64,000 nucleotides of DNA from Blastobasis lacticolella (lineage: Eukaryota > Arthropoda > Insecta > Lepidoptera > Blastobasidae): positions 3,050,501 through 3,114,500 of the forward strand of contig LR990050.1 of the NCBI GenBank assembly GCA_905147135.1, written 5' to 3'. Shown in pieces: positions 11,563 to 22,985 of the stretch; position 1 is the first letter of the stretch, and the number at the start of each line of letters is the position of its first letter. A program made the translations under genes and the position numbers. The notes under the pieces are model-generated. The model searched no databases. It was not told the DNA's origin and saw only the letters and a program-made list of their open reading frames with translations.

Positions 11563-12136
11563 ATAAAATCGTCTCTACTCATTTTGAGGTAGGTACGGAG
11601 ATTGGTTATCGTATTTGCAAACAATACTTGTCTAAGTAAAGTATCATTACTATGCGTTCACTTAGCGGTTACTTGTCACTGCTCTATGGTCAATTTGGCT
11701 CGCTAAACTTCACTTTGACGGACGCATAGTGCAAATAGCCACTCATGACATATTGTTAGATAAAACCCTGTGGTGCGTTCCACGCACTGTGAACCCTAAT
11801 AGTAACGTTTTTGAATCTATAGTCGCCTTGTTCGACATTTTTAATGGAACAGGTTAGTGCTAATATTAGTCTGCCAGATACTTAACGGCTATACAGCGTG
11901 TGAATTGCCGGCATTTACATTAACTACATTAGTATCGGACATATAGGGCATATCTACATGCATTTTTCTTTCTTATAAAATATTTCATCACGCAATGTAC
12001 AACTCTCACTGTATTTTCCCCGTCTTACGAACACGTTGAATTTTTTGAGTATAATTTAAAATTAGATTACAAGATAATGACGACTAACTAATGACGCTAA
12101 TTAACATCATTATACCGATGTCTTGCACCATCGCTT
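11563..12136. other. No gene seen
   Basis: AT-rich. Near 11820-11880 a short block (GCCTTGTTCGACATTTT, then TAATATTAGTCTGCCAGATA) resembles the family B element and may be a decayed piece of it. Confidence 0.35.
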
Positions 12137-12298
12137 ACCATGGTGACTAAAATGTCTGTCCGTATGAAATTTACATGCTGCTGCAAAGGTCTGTGGGTAG
12201 GCCAAGTTAAAAAGAATTCCTCTGAGTTCGACATGTTGGACCAACTTTTCGGTAGGTGAACCTTCATCCTCCACAGTCACAACAACATTGTGAGACAT
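12137..12298 (-). CDS. Possible first coding exon of an unidentified gene
   Basis: On the minus strand an ATG at 12298 opens a 54-codon frame that looks protein-like and is not part of any repeat seen here. It begins MSHNVVVTVEDEGSPTEK and includes ELRGILFNLAYPQTF. It runs into a strong splice donor (CACCATG|GTAAGC), so about 161 bases would be coding. A pyrimidine-rich tract followed by AG precedes the ATG. I do not recognise the family and no next exon is convincing. It could be the coding start of a gene promoted from the GC-richer block at 16.6-16.85 kb, or a chance frame. Confidence 0.25.
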
Positions 12299-12722
12299 TC
12301 ACGCTCTCAAAGAAACTCCGTCACCAAATGAAAGAAAGACAACGCAAGAACAATTTGATTTGCAAATTTCCCCGTCTACGGCAATGAACGCAAAAAGTGC
12401 AGACGCTAAAGAATGCCATTTACGGAGACGACACGTTATTATGGTGAGGGAATCCAATTTAGCAACAATTAATTTCGTGGGTAAACATTCCGGTTTTTAT
12501 ACTTTTTATGGGTAGCTACTCGTCATTTGTAAATATCAGGTTTAAAATAATTGTGTTCTGCGTACTGCGTTGACAAGCCATGCGGGTATGGTTAATTAAT
12601 AATCAACGAACAACAAGTTTTATTTATTTTTTGCAGATACAGTTGCCACACTGATATTACTTTAATATATGCAATGGGGGATTGTATCAACCAATGTATT
12701 CGAGAATGGTGTATCTATAGGA
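12299..12722. other. No gene seen
   Basis: AT-rich sequence with no recognised repeat; it would be upstream or intronic if the exon at 12137-12298 is real. Confidence 0.35.
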
Positions 12723-12890
12723 GACGACCCGAGTGGTTCAGTTGGATAACATCCGGTCTGCCACGCAGAGATTCCAGCTTCCATTCCCGGCCGGGCAGAA
12801 ATTGAAAAGATGAATTTTAATTTATATTACCAGTCTGAGTGTTGTATTTATATAATAAGTATGTATTTAAAAAATATGTAAGTAGTTCTG
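12723..12890 (+). repeat. tRNA-derived SINE (family A), 3'-truncated
   Basis: GACGACCCGAGTGGTTCAG head, B-box region CTTCCATTCCCGGCCGGGC (mutated), body to AAAAATATGTAAGTAGTTC. The usual 3' end with TAGCACCCATAACACAAGC is missing. Confidence 0.75.
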
Positions 12891-14424
12891 CCTCGAAGTA
12901 GCTTTGTTTACTGGATACCAAACCGCAGATCGATCTCCACTTTGCGTCTCAAAAACAAGAGTTGACGCCTGCGATCTTTTTTGTGCCGAATAAAGGCGTA
13001 CTTATAAATAACTGTTGACCATCTGTGGATGTAAACAAGAGAAAAGAAAGGTATAGAACCATTTTTTGTACGGCATCGGTCGGTCGCAAACCTTCGTTCA
13101 ACAACAAAACCCTAAAATGAGCAAGATTACAAATTTGCATTGTAACACTGATCCAACGAAACATCAAACTTTTAAGATTGATTATCGACACACTCGAAAT
13201 CTCATTCTCGTACAGAGGCCAATCCGTAATCTGCGATCGGGCCCCCATGGATGGTTTGCATAGGTATTTGCTATCTACGGATAGGCTATTGACACCGTCA
13301 AACACAAATATAGAGCGAGATTTCAATTTTGGACAGCTAAAAATAGATTAGGATTCAATATTGGTTTTTTTGTTCCAGTAAAGCACTTCACCTTCTACGA
13401 CTATCTCGTAAGTGGTATAGGTTGAGCTACTTACATTACGTACACGGCCACTTATCTACGTAATCACGTACAAACAACTTCTCCTTCATATACTATTAAT
13501 ATACATATTTATAAGACGTCCTTTGGATGTAAAGCCTAATAAGCAGATGGAAGCCAAGGGTAACAGGTCCATTCTTGGAAAACATTAACGCAAAGAAAAA
13601 TGACAAGTGACCAAAAGTGAAATATATTACCAAAAATTTTGGCCTTTGACATTATGGGTAGGTAATGATTTGCATAAGTTTTACGAGTGTTAACTAATCA
13701 CTGCTATTTTGGACCAGTTTGTACGGCGCAATTATTCTTTTGAAAGGTCAAAAGAATAAATTAAGTGGATTGTCTCTCTAAAATACATTTCAGAAGCCAT
13801 TTTGGTGTTGAAAAGAATTTAAAATATAAAAAATAAAAAAAAGGATACGTGTAATGTCCACCAGAGTAAAATATTGCACCTTCCCCTTAGACTGCAGCAG
13901 CGTTTTCGGTTGTGTATTGTAATTTTTAATGGTCTGTTCGCCATGCAACTTTTTTCTTTTATTTATGTAAAATGATTGATCGAATTATTTATCTGTCTGT
14001 CTTTTCGTAAGAATGACAATGGAGTAAATGTTCCATTCTCATTTTTTAGGATGCCTAGCCATTAAATCTAAAAATATTGACAAATATAGGTCACGTGTTT
14101 ACCAGAATCGCTGTCGTTTTGAAGATTTCATCGTAAAATTCAAGACAGAAAAAAAAATTGGATCCAGACTTCAACGCGACACACTATTGAGTATCGAGTA
14201 TGTATCGACCATTTTCAACTCAGCAAAATGTCTAACAGAAAACACTGCTGTGCCGCCCATTTTCCAGTTTGCAGAAATGTCAACCGCAAGTTTTAGTCAC
14301 ACCTGTAGTCAATTAGTTCATAAACACATGACCATTTATGCGATCAATGTCAAATGACTACATTCGCATCTCCAGTAGGTACTACTATTGTATTGTATAA
14401 CATCATTAAAGAGGTATATTAGAG
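12891..14424. other. No confident gene
   Basis: Contains a 125-codon open stretch on the minus strand (13326-12949) overlapped by a 65-codon plus frame, and a 109-codon plus frame at 14028. None resembles a known family. The 14028 frame includes a segment like the family B element (GCCGCCCATTTTCCAGTTTG). Confidence 0.35.
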
Positions 14425-14545
14425 GTATCTTCAAAGGCAGCCAATGCATTAGTGGTGTTGCTTATGTCCATAAGCGGCGGTAACCACTTTCCATCAGGTG
14501 GCCCGCTTGCCGTTTTGTCTGCCGTATAACAGTAAAAAAATACAT
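14425..14545 (+). repeat. LINE 3' end (family C)
   Basis: TGGTGTTGCTTATGTCCATA to TTTCCATCAGGTGGCCCGC followed by GCCGTATAACAGTAAAAAA. Diverged copy of the 3' end described at 11446. Confidence 0.6.
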
Positions 14546-14554
14546 TCACATCAC

Positions 14555-14690
14555 AACAACTCGTTATAGTCTACTGCTGGTTTGGGCCTCCTCGATATTA
14601 GTGAGGGTTTTGCCATAATCTTGGTGTACGGGTTGGAGATCGCAGTATTGAAAACACACAATATGCAACGCTGCTATCCATTTTCTCATT
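14555..14690 (-). repeat. Family B SINE-like fragment
   Basis: TATAGTCTACTGCTGGTTTG through GGGTTGGAGATCGCAGTATT to GCTATCCATTTTC, matching the interior of the element at 2690 in the same orientation, strongly diverged. Confidence 0.5.
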
Positions 14691-14902
14691 TAGAGCGGTC
14701 CTAGTATAGTACCTTGTGGGATACCACATGGCTCAATATGGTTAAGTATTTCTGAAGCTATTTATTGGATTAATAGGATATATGTCTTTTACAAGCATAT
14801 ATGCGAGGCCTTTAAAACGAGACGCCATGTAAAAACAACCGGGTCTCCGTTTCAATTCTTAGTCCTTGGACCCGGTGGCCAAAACTGGACCTTTTTTATA
14901 CC

Positions 14903-15000
14903 GCTAAGGTAAGGCGGCAGACAAGTTTACGTTCTGCCTGATGGTAAGCAGTTTCCGCTGCCTATGGACCTTTACATACCAGGGGTATCACTCACGTCCT
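14903..15000 (-). repeat. LINE 3' end (family D)
   Basis: TACCGCTAAGGTAAGGCGGC, GCCTGATGGTAAGCAG and CCGCTGCCTATGGAC. The same blocks recur at 15826, 31805 and 36620, and inverted at 31520. On the minus strand this reads as the 3' end of a retroelement with a T-to-A tail. Confidence 0.55.
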
Positions 15001-15174
15001 AACGACGCGGAAAAAAGAACTGAAAATATGGCGGCACTTCATTTTGAAATGTATTTGAACTGACATATCAATGCCAAAAACAGTGCGGTGCAAAGCCACC
15101 CGTCAACGGGTCAGATACGCCCATCACTGTAATTATATCTTGTGAATTCCGTTCAGGATGTTTCTTAACACACA

Positions 15175-15305
15175 GTATAACCCGCGTCACGAAAGAAGGG
15201 ACTTGTCAAATGGCAGTGGAAGGGGATTTCGCGCAGGTATTCGTATACAGCGCAAGCTAACCACGTGACCCGCCAAGTCTCTTCTTATTTGACACTAGCT
15301 ATACG
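15175..15305 (+). repeat. Small dispersed element H, copy 1, with CACGTGAC core
   Basis: Starts TATAACCCGCGTCACGAAAG, contains ACTTGTCAAATGGCAG, GATTTCGCGCAGGT and CCACGTGAC, and ends AAGTCTCTTCTTATTTGACA. Copies at 23265 (plus) and 51597 (minus). GACTTGTCAAAT near the start and its loose inverse near the end suggest a MITE with weak inverted ends. Confidence 0.6.
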
Positions 15306-15390
15306 TCATACTACGTACGTACGTACGTATGTTCTTTACGAAGTTATACGGAATAAAGCGTTTACGTATATACATACATACATACGTCAG
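15306..15390. repeat. ACGT and ATAC microsatellites
   Basis: CTACGTACGTACGTACGTAT at about 15311 and ATACATACATACATACG near 15368; short simple repeats. Confidence 0.8.
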
Positions 15391-15825
15391 GTTGTTTACG
15401 CAGAAAGGCAGAATCTTAGAGTAAGTAATATTTCTCTTTAATCTTATGCGAAAAGAATGGATAGACATTATCGTAATAAAACTGTGACGTGATTAGCGAT
15501 GAACATTTAGGATTTAGTATTATCGCTTTTTCACATCGCTGGTCGGCTTTTTCCTATGAGACTAATGACCTTTATATTTAATTAAGTATTATTGATAATT
15601 TATTATATTGTTTATACCTGTGGACTTTCAATAAGTGTATTCTGAGAATACTTATATAGAATAAAAATGATTGGAACTTGAACTATCAAAATTGATAGTT
15701 AGATTAGTAAATAATATTAATCTTGAAAAAAGTACTGGGGAAGTTATCTTTTAGATTCATACCACCTAGGCATATCAAATCAGGCATATCAAATTTTATG
15801 CAGATAGATCTAAACAAATTTTTTT

Positions 15826-15915
15826 TATACCACTAAGGTGGCAAATAAGCTTACGGCCTGCCTGATGATAAGCAGTCACCGCAGCCTATGGAGGTTTGCA
15901 ATACCACGCATACAA
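15826..15915 (-). repeat. LINE 3' end (family D)
   Basis: TACCACTAAGGTGGCAAATA, TTACGGCCTGCCTGATG and GTCACCGCAGCCTATGGAG; same family as 14903 and 31805. Confidence 0.6.
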
Positions 15916-16612
15916 ACCCTAAAAGATCGGTGAGATTCCTTATGCCTAATGGTACTACAAAAAATTATAAATCTATAGATTGTCCGGATCTTCTATAAAA
16001 TTTCGGTCTATGTGTGCTTGTAAATCTACCAAGACCACGTTCTTTGCTTTCGATTCGCTTTAGAAGAACTAACTTGGGTAAACACTCACCCGTCTCTCGA
16101 CTGTCACTTCTTACAATTAAAGCCCGGTAAAAATTCGAACGGGTCCAGTCGACCCTGTGGTCGACATATACACCATTACGGCATAAGTTAACTCATCGTT
16201 CACACTAAATCACTCTGTCGTACAGGGTGACTATAATTAATTATTGATACCAAGATAACAAAAAACTTTTAACCAACTCTGAAATCTCAAAAAAAACGGT
16301 TTTTTTTATTTTCTTATTTTATATCCCCCTACCGCGTCTGTCTGTCTGAATGCAATAAACTCCGAAATAGCTGGAATGATTGCAATATTCTTCCACTAAT
16401 AAAAGAATTTACCACTTAGGGAGGCATGTCTCAAGTGTCATAGGGTAATTTATGTCCCGCAAAAGTAAACGCATCCCGCATAACGAAATGTTCGGAGTCC
16501 CGCGGGAAACCGCTAGTATTATAAAACTGGTAAAGAGCCTCCAATTTAAATTTAAAAACATATTTAATTTAAAAATATTTTTTATTCTGTCAAAATATTA
16601 AATAAAACTTAC
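15916..16612. other. No gene seen
   Basis: AT-rich with poly-A/T runs near 16290 and 16660. A TCCCGCGGGAAACCGC block near 16498 resembles dispersed lepidopteran repeat debris. Confidence 0.35.
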
Positions 16613-16870
16613 GTTCCGCTCACCGCCGCAAAATGGCACTGCACATAATTTTAAAAACAAAAAAAAATTTTCGTCCCTATTCCGTCTTCACGAGCACGTA
16701 ACCGGCAAAGTAAACACGATATTCGATATCGTTATCGATGCTATTCGCACAACACACGAATGTCAACTGGCAAACATTCGAGCCAACCGTCGAGCCGCGA
16801 GTCTGTCACGGGCTGCACTGCAAGGTGACACAAATTGCCGGCCATTTTTAAAGTGCGTAAGTTTTCCTTA
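16613..16870 (-). promoter_or_regulatory. Possible orphan promoter and 5' non-coding exon
   Basis: Between AT-rich flanks lies a block richer in G+C and CpG. It has ATTCGATATCGTTATCGAT and GTCGAGCCGCGAGTC segments and no match to any repeat in the window. Read on the minus strand it runs into TGCGGCGGTGAGCGGAAC|GTAAGT, a consensus splice donor with the intron starting at 16612. This is the layout expected of an insect gene's first, non-coding exon. No coding exon is proven downstream; the frame at 12298-12137 is one candidate. Confidence 0.35.
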
Positions 16871-17861
16871 ACCGGACGAGTCATTACACTCTGTCACTGT
16901 GACGTTACAGGCGCAAAATATTGGACATTACCAGTGACCAAAACAGAACAATAGGGCTGTAAACCCCATACCTAATATGTCTCATATTTATTATATCATC
17001 ACAACTCATAAAACCATGGACTTGAGCCTCCTGCACATTATTAGAGCGTCTTGCCATAATCAATAATTTGCCATAATGTTCGCTTGGCATGTGGATTGGA
17101 GATCACATAGCTGGAAATACTCAACAGATTTTTTTATATTATAAATGCGAAAGTAACTCCGTTTGTCTATATGTTAGGTTTTCATCCATAAACCGCTGAA
17201 CAGATTTGTATAAAATTTGGCAAGGAGATAGATTGACATCTGGGGATTTTTTTCTTCAAAACTATCCAAATTTTACGCGGACGAAGTTGCGTAAAAAATC
17301 TGGTACCGTATCTATTTCATTATTGAAAGATTTGCAGTTTAATGAATGACGCCTTGACCGTAGTTCAATTCTCTCGATTTTACTCGAATTTACTCGATTT
17401 GAGTACCTATCCGAAAGTATTTCAATTTCTTTAAGACTCCGAACGTAAACGTAAATGTTATGTTAACTATAACATTTTGTATTGTAATAATAATTGTATA
17501 GTGCAGTACCTATTTAGAATTGTAACTGATTCAATGTAAGTATTACGAGTATTGTGATATCTAAATAAATAATGTCTCTGTCCATGTCTATTTTAATATT
17601 ATGATTCTCAAGTCGCTTTTTATTTATACTGACATTTATTAACATCGCCGTTATAAAACGTAATTTGTTGCAAAGTTGTTAGCAATTTCCGTTCATAATC
17701 TATCTAGGTGTAAAATGTGGTCACGCCTATTTTCAACGGATGTAGGTAGGTAGGGACAATCGTTGCTGCTAACCTCACTACGATTCAGGCATACTTCCCT
17801 CGGTACCTAAACATTCACGTTTGAAAAACATCATCTCATATACCTACGTCCAAAAAATTTG
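16871..17861. other. No gene seen; family B fragment near 17005-17110
   Basis: 17005-17110 (GCCATAATGTTCGCTTGGCA, then GGAGATCACATAGCTGGAAA) is a degraded piece of the family B element on the minus strand. The rest is AT-rich and unassigned. Confidence 0.4.
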
Positions 17862-18075
17862 TCACAGCCACGGAAAACCAGCGCCATGGCGTCAGCCGTG
17901 GCTTTTGCTGAGTGTGGCCCCGTTGCACGTCTCTTTATGGCACAGGTAACGAAGTAACGATATCATTGTCGCTTTCTCATGGTTTCTTTAATGCTGTATT
18001 ATGCCATGTAATGTGCCCAATCGTGCTCTGTGCCATGTGTGAGATGTAATAAACGAAGTTCATTTATTTATTTGT
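17862..18075 (+). repeat. Interspersed repeat G, copy 2
   Basis: Has ACGGAAAACCAGCGCCATGG, GTCAGCCGTGGCTTTTGCTG, TTTATGGCACAGGTAACG and the 3' end AATAAACGAAGTTCATTTA with a T-rich tail. The most complete copy of the family. Confidence 0.6.
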
Positions 18076-18079
18076 TCAA

Positions 18080-18475
18080 AAGGTTCGTTGGATTGCTCGT
18101 TCCAACATTAACGTATGGAAACAAAAATTGAGTGTGGCAGGAGACGCATGAAAATATAAAAGGACTAACAACGAAAGATAAATTACGGAATAATTTAGGT
18201 AATAAGAGAACGTGCTGAAGTTAATGAAGATGTACTGTCTAGGATAGAGACAGGAACGTTTATTTGGTTTGGGCATGTTGAGAGGATCAAATAAAGGAGA
18301 TTAACGAGAAAATCTAGTAAATGGCAGGATTGAATGGAATTGTCGGAAGGGGAATACCGAGATGTACCTACGTATCATGATCAAATCGATGATATATTTA
18401 AGAAAGATGATCTTCCGCATCGTGACTTGCCACCAGGTGAGATGGCGGTCAAATGAACGGCTAGCCTAATTGAAT
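18080..18475 (+). mobile_element. Decayed LINE coding tail plus a second LINE 3' end
   Basis: Across frameshifts the plus strand reads the end of a non-LTR polyprotein: LLVPTLTYG, then VWQETHENIK, then YLVWACGE (normally a WFGHVER-like block), then a GRGIPR..Y block. Many stops. From about 18425 CACCAGGTGAGATGGCGGTC is the 3' end type seen at 42600. Confidence 0.55.
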
Positions 18476-19722
18476 AAACAAGTGGAACGATGCCAACCCC
18501 TACGAGAAAAAGACGAGACATTATGTATGACGTACGTAATGTATGTCTCCCTACAATTACTTAAGATTTTCTTTTTTGTGAGCAATGAAGATTTAATCTC
18601 TCTGTCTCTACAGTTGCATGACAAAGTCTTATTTTTGACGCAGGTAAAAAAAGTACCTGGCGAAAAAATTTAGATAATATATACTCGAATTTTGCAAAGA
18701 ACGACCGGTGCAGTGAATGACAGAGTATTATGATAAAGGCATAAGAGTAGATGTCAACCGTGCAGCGATAAAAGGATTAGTGAAGCTATTGTTATTAGCT
18801 ACTTATTCGAGATTACTGTTATATATATCTACTTGAAACTTCATTAAACGAACTTTAGACATACTTATGACAATTCACCGGGGCGGTAGCGCCTGCTGAA
18901 GAGTCCGGCTGGATGGGTACTCAGCCTTATCCATTTCTGCCGCCAAGCAACTATGATGCGTTGTTGTGTTCCAATACTGGCAAGAAATGCAAAAGGCTGC
19001 TTTCTATCAACATTTAATGGGCCATTTTTGGTTTATATTTGACAATCGTTTTATTCAAATATCTTTCCGTGTTATTTGAAATTTTGATTATTATTTCTCA
19101 ACCTTCTATACCTCCTTTTTTCTCTGTTTTCACCATTCCATTGATTGTTCGTAGAAATGCGCTGCCAAAGAAAAAGCCAGCCTTGCAAATGCAAGTGTGC
19201 AGCAAATGACCTTTGGCTGCCAGCGCGAACGAAGTCACGAGCAGAAGCCAAATAAAAAATATACGATTAAAAACGATAAATAGCTTGCGTCTTCCGTGTT
19301 TGAGGCGAAAGGAGAGGAAAACAGTTTAAAAATACGGCAACATACCTGTTATAGGCCTCCACCAAGGCACCCCACTAAAACTGGTCCGCAGTTTTAATAT
19401 AAACTTTATTGAACACGAAACAAATATTACAAAGGTGGGCTGCTTAAAAATAAACAGCCAGATTTGTAAGAGATAAGTAATTGAAATCTGTGAGGGACGT
19501 TTTACAATAGAATAGCTTAAGTGCATTACATTTTCCTTTGCAGTTACTGCAATATCCTGAGGGTATTTAGTGCATCGTCAACCAAATTGAATTGGCTGAA
19601 AAGGATAACTAAAGTGGCAAAACGACATTTATATTTTCTAAAGAATTGGCAGGTTTATTGGTTAGACTCTTAATACATACGTAAATACTATAATGAAATG
19701 TTTTAGTGTTTGCCTTGCCAGG
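18476..19722. other. No gene seen
   Basis: Includes a block at 18930-18990 (CTTATCCATTTCTGCCGCCA, then GCAACTATGATGCG) that recurs near 28170-28230 (TTATCTATTTCTGCCGCCAA). The remainder is unassigned. Confidence 0.35.
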
Positions 19723-19782
19723 GAAAGTCTATTTCTGACAAACCAAGTAACACAGTCTATTTCTGACGAACCAAGTAACAAG
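19723..19782 (+). repeat. Short tandem duplication (about 29-bp unit)
   Basis: AGTCTATTTCTGACAAACCA plus AGTAACAC is followed at once by AGTCTATTTCTGACGAACCA plus AGTAACAA, two head-to-tail copies with one internal difference. Confidence 0.8.
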
Positions 19783-19929
19783 TTACCACAGCGGAAAACA
19801 ACTGATTGTTAATGAGGTGAGTGGGTAGCGCAAGTCTTCAATTGGGGGTGCGACAAAACGCTGTTCAGATGTCGAAATTGTGTCGGTAAATTTACACATC
19901 GTTCACTTTCAGCTACGTATTTACATGAG

Positions 19930-19971
19930 TTGTCTTCGTCGCATACGTATGAACGTATGCGACGAAGACAA
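19930..19971. repeat. Perfect 19-bp hairpin
   Basis: TTGTCTTCGTCGCATACGT at 19930-19948 is followed by a 4-base spacer and its exact reverse complement at 19953-19971. It lies just upstream of a LINE 3' remnant and is not itself part of a recognised element. Confidence 0.9.
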
Positions 19972-20230
19972 CGCTCTACAAAGCCTAACTAGTTGGCGTC
20001 TATTTTCTACCGGGCACGTGCAAGATATGGGACGAGCTCCCGAAGCCGTCCCTACGCACTATAACATGGAATTCTGTAAAAGGCATGTCTACCTCAAGGG
20101 CCGGCACCGCTTCCACTCCTCTTTGCAGACTGGTTGACGGTGGTCGGTGGACTGTCCCTATGCCTCCCTAGACACAACTTGTCAAGCGGACATGTAAATC
20201 TTTAATTTATGCAATAAATGAACAATGAGC
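19972..20230 (+). mobile_element. LINE ORF2 C-terminal remnant
   Basis: With frameshifts the plus strand reads the end of a Jockey-like LINE protein, PEAVPTHYNMEFCKRHVY, followed by LKGRHR. A related C-terminus (CYNMEFFK type) is seen on the minus strand at 58434-59030. After the stop, GCAATAAATGAAC marks a likely 3' end. Confidence 0.6.
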
Positions 20231-20537
20231 AATAAAAAATACGAGATCCCCGTCTTGGATCTGTTCGTCAGATTTTATCGCCGCCCGTGACGCTCCGATG
20301 CCTCTGGGACCTACATACTAAGTTAAACGCTACACCTAGGGCTATATACTTGTGCTTACAGTGGAAGCGAGTTTGCAAATAAGTCAATTATAACAGACCC
20401 TGACGATACAATATAGCCAGTATAATCATACTGTCAGGTCATGTGAAACAAGAACAAGATATCGTCGCTTATGAGTTAAGACTTTATACATACATTATAA
20501 CAGTTATATGTGTAGACGTGCTGAATTGAATATGTAT
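20231..20537. other. No gene seen
   Basis: Unassigned sequence with no open frame or repeat match worth naming. Confidence 0.3.
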
Positions 20538-20806
20538 CATCATCATCATCACAGCCCATAACATTCTACTGTAGGACCTAGGGACTGTCCCATGAAAGCG
20601 GAGGTTATTGCCATAATCTCCACGCTTGGCAGGCGAGTTAGCGATCGCAGTTTTATAAATAAAGCAATGGAAAATACTGCTGACCATTTCGAAAATTCCA
20701 GCGTACGGAGACTCTAGATATTTTGCCTTGAAAACATTAATCGCTTTATACAACACCCACGAGTGTAAAGGGTTGATGCTATTCTAATCTGCCGGACACC
20801 ACACGT
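20538..20806 (-). mobile_element. SINE-like element with GATGAT tail (family B), near full copy
   Basis: On the plus strand it begins with a (TCATCA) tract and CAGCCCATAACATTCTACTG and ends CTGCCGGACACCACACG. Short TATGTAT sequences flank it (near 20531 and 20810) and may be a target duplication. It is diverged from the copies at 2690 and 25038. Confidence 0.7.
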
Positions 20807-21474
20807 TTGTATGTATAAGTACTGATACTTAATTATTTCCATCGTAATTTCTTTTTTTATACTACCTTCTGTCCGCGACTCCTTTTACGTATAATTCCCG
20901 CGGGAGGGAACCACAATGAATTTTGAGATAAAGTATGGCTTGTGTCTTAAATCATTCTGGGTTATAAGGAGCTGGGGTATAAGCTGCAACACTGCAAGAT
21001 TTCTATTCTAAAATCAGTAATTTTTGCGTGAAATAGTAAAGAACATTTATATCCTTCCGAACTTTTAGTATAATAGGATCTTCACTAAACCAACTTGTGG
21101 TGCATCATGTAAAAAGATCACGCCGTGTGCCTTTGATAAGAATAAACGATTCTAATTTTAATCAAGCAGCCGAGACCCTATGCCACGTCCAAATGTTTTC
21201 GTGAGTATCAGAGTCTCCCCAAAGAGACAACCTACAGGAGGCGCCGTAGGTAAAACTAGATCAGCTCGATCTAGACGCAAGCTTCGCGTGGCTGTATATC
21301 TAGCACGAATTCCATAAAGGACGTCTCAATAGCTCAGCAGACAAACCACAGAGCCACAGAGTCTCAATTACTGCGATGAGCCAGTTCCCGATACCACGTG
21401 TGGCTTGGATTCAGCAAAGGAGGAAACGCATTCTTTAGATTTTAATTATGATACTCTTTGAAATAGTATTGTAT
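20807..21474. other. No gene seen
   Basis: AT-rich on the left; a moderately GC-rich stretch at 21170-21420 carries no long frame. Unassigned. Confidence 0.3.
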
Positions 21475-21705
21475 TTCTGCCGGTGAGTAAGGTCTCCAGT
21501 GTCCCATGAGGTAAGGATTTGGGGAACCGTGGTTTTGGCAGTGGAGGAGCATTTGCCTTTTTGCTGCCAGGGCAACGTGTTATAGAGGTGGGCAACGCAT
21601 TGGCGATACTCTTGGTGTTGCTAATCTCTATAGGCAGTGGTGACCACTTTCCATCAGGTGGCCCGCTTGCCTTGTTTGCCTACCGCATGACATTAAAAAA
21701 ATTGC
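21475..21705 (+). repeat. LINE 3' end (family C), long copy
   Basis: TTTCTGCCGGTGAGTAAGGT, then GGAACCGTGGTTTTGGCAGT, TTTGCTGCCAGGGCAACG, GGGCAACGCATTGGCGATAC, then TTTCCATCAGGTGGCCCGC and an A-rich tail. Chance open frames across it are not genes. Sister copies lie at 22745 (minus) and 57300 (plus). Confidence 0.7.
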
Positions 21706-21986
21706 GAGTATTGTGAACATTCCTGAGTGCTGGCTGTCTACCTGCAAGTTCAGCACGACGACGGTCCTCCACAATTTGTGCGAAAAACGCCAGTATGAAA
21801 GCAGCATTTATTGCACTAGACGTTAAATTGTTATAACAGCTACCCGAAATTTTTACAGTCTCCGGAACATGACGCTCAGAACTCGCGAACTCTCCTTTGT
21901 CTGGAACTTTGGAGGGATTTTTTCTACGCCGTTTTTACTTTACAAAGGCCCGTATTAATAAAACGAACTCAAATTAAACGCAAACT

Positions 21987-22075
21987 TAATTTTAATATCT
22001 GTTACGGGTCTGGATGTTATAATATGTATGATAAATATGTGTTTAAAAGTATATAAGTAGTTTATCAGTTATCTA
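21987..22075 (+). repeat. Family A SINE, 3' body fragment
   Basis: TTTTAATATCTGTTACGGGT through ATAAGTAGTTTATCAGTTATC; tRNA-like head and terminal part absent. Confidence 0.65.
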
Positions 22076-22744
22076 TCAGTCTTTGATGACCAACAAATCG
22101 ATAAATATTGTGTAGTTCTTGCTCTGAGCATTTAACTCCAACTATCTTGCTATTTTTCGTTTAGTAAAGTGCAATAATATCAGTATAAGGGATTTATCTA
22201 TCACTGTACGTAAGTATTAGTGTTAAAATCTGTATTTATATATTTATAGAAGCGTTTATTGTGACCGTGCCGACATACCGTCAATAAGTCACAATCGAAA
22301 CAGGTAACCGGCTGCCCGACCGAACTTCGCGCGGGATTTTGACACGTCCGTAAACCACCAAGCCGTCAAAGTTGCTTGAACTGTATTGCATCACAGTCAT
22401 ACACGAGCGATTAGATTGCGCAGACCGGTCACGCATACCAAGTGTACAGCGTATTTCTCTGAGAGACAAAACTTATTATTTTTTAAATTATCATGATATG
22501 CGCAATGTGTAATTATCTAGATTATAAATACCTAGATTATCGATGTGCTGGTATATCTGAAGCTGGGTACCGCAAGTTGCGGGCTGATCGTAGGGCTGCA
22601 TGGAAATATGAGTCGTAATTCTAATGCCTGTCTTTTCTACCTCTAGTAACTTATAACAAATGTGAAAGAGACAGGTAGCACACGCGAGCGACTCAAAAAC
22701 GGTTAGTCATACTCATAAGCGGCTTTGCTGAAAAAATATAGTAG
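22076..22744. other. No gene seen
   Basis: Unassigned. The only frame over 60 codons (minus, 22469-22281) is not recognised. Confidence 0.3.
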
Positions 22745-22985
22745 TTTTTTTTTTATGTAATACAGTAGGCAAACAGGCAAGCGGGCCACCTGATGGAAAG
22801 TGGTCACCACTGCCTATAGACATTAGCAACTCCAAGAGTATCGCCAATGCGTTGCCCACCTCTATAACACGTTGCTCTGGCAGCAAAAAGGCAAATGCCA
22901 CTCCACTATCAAAGCCACGGTTCCCCAAATCCCAACCCCATGGAGCACTGGAAACCTTACTCACCGGCAGAAACACAATACTATT
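22745..22985 (-). repeat. LINE 3' end (family C), long copy
   Basis: Minus-strand counterpart of 21475-21705, with TTTTTTTTTATGTAATACAG at its tail and ACTCACCGGCAGAAACACAA at its 5' side. The two copies face each other about 1 kb apart. Confidence 0.7.

Noticed and set aside
21519..21716. 65-codon plus frame rich in G, L and A
   Set aside because: Same frame recurs inverted at 22713-22976 and again at 57378; it is the family C LINE 3' end, not a gene.
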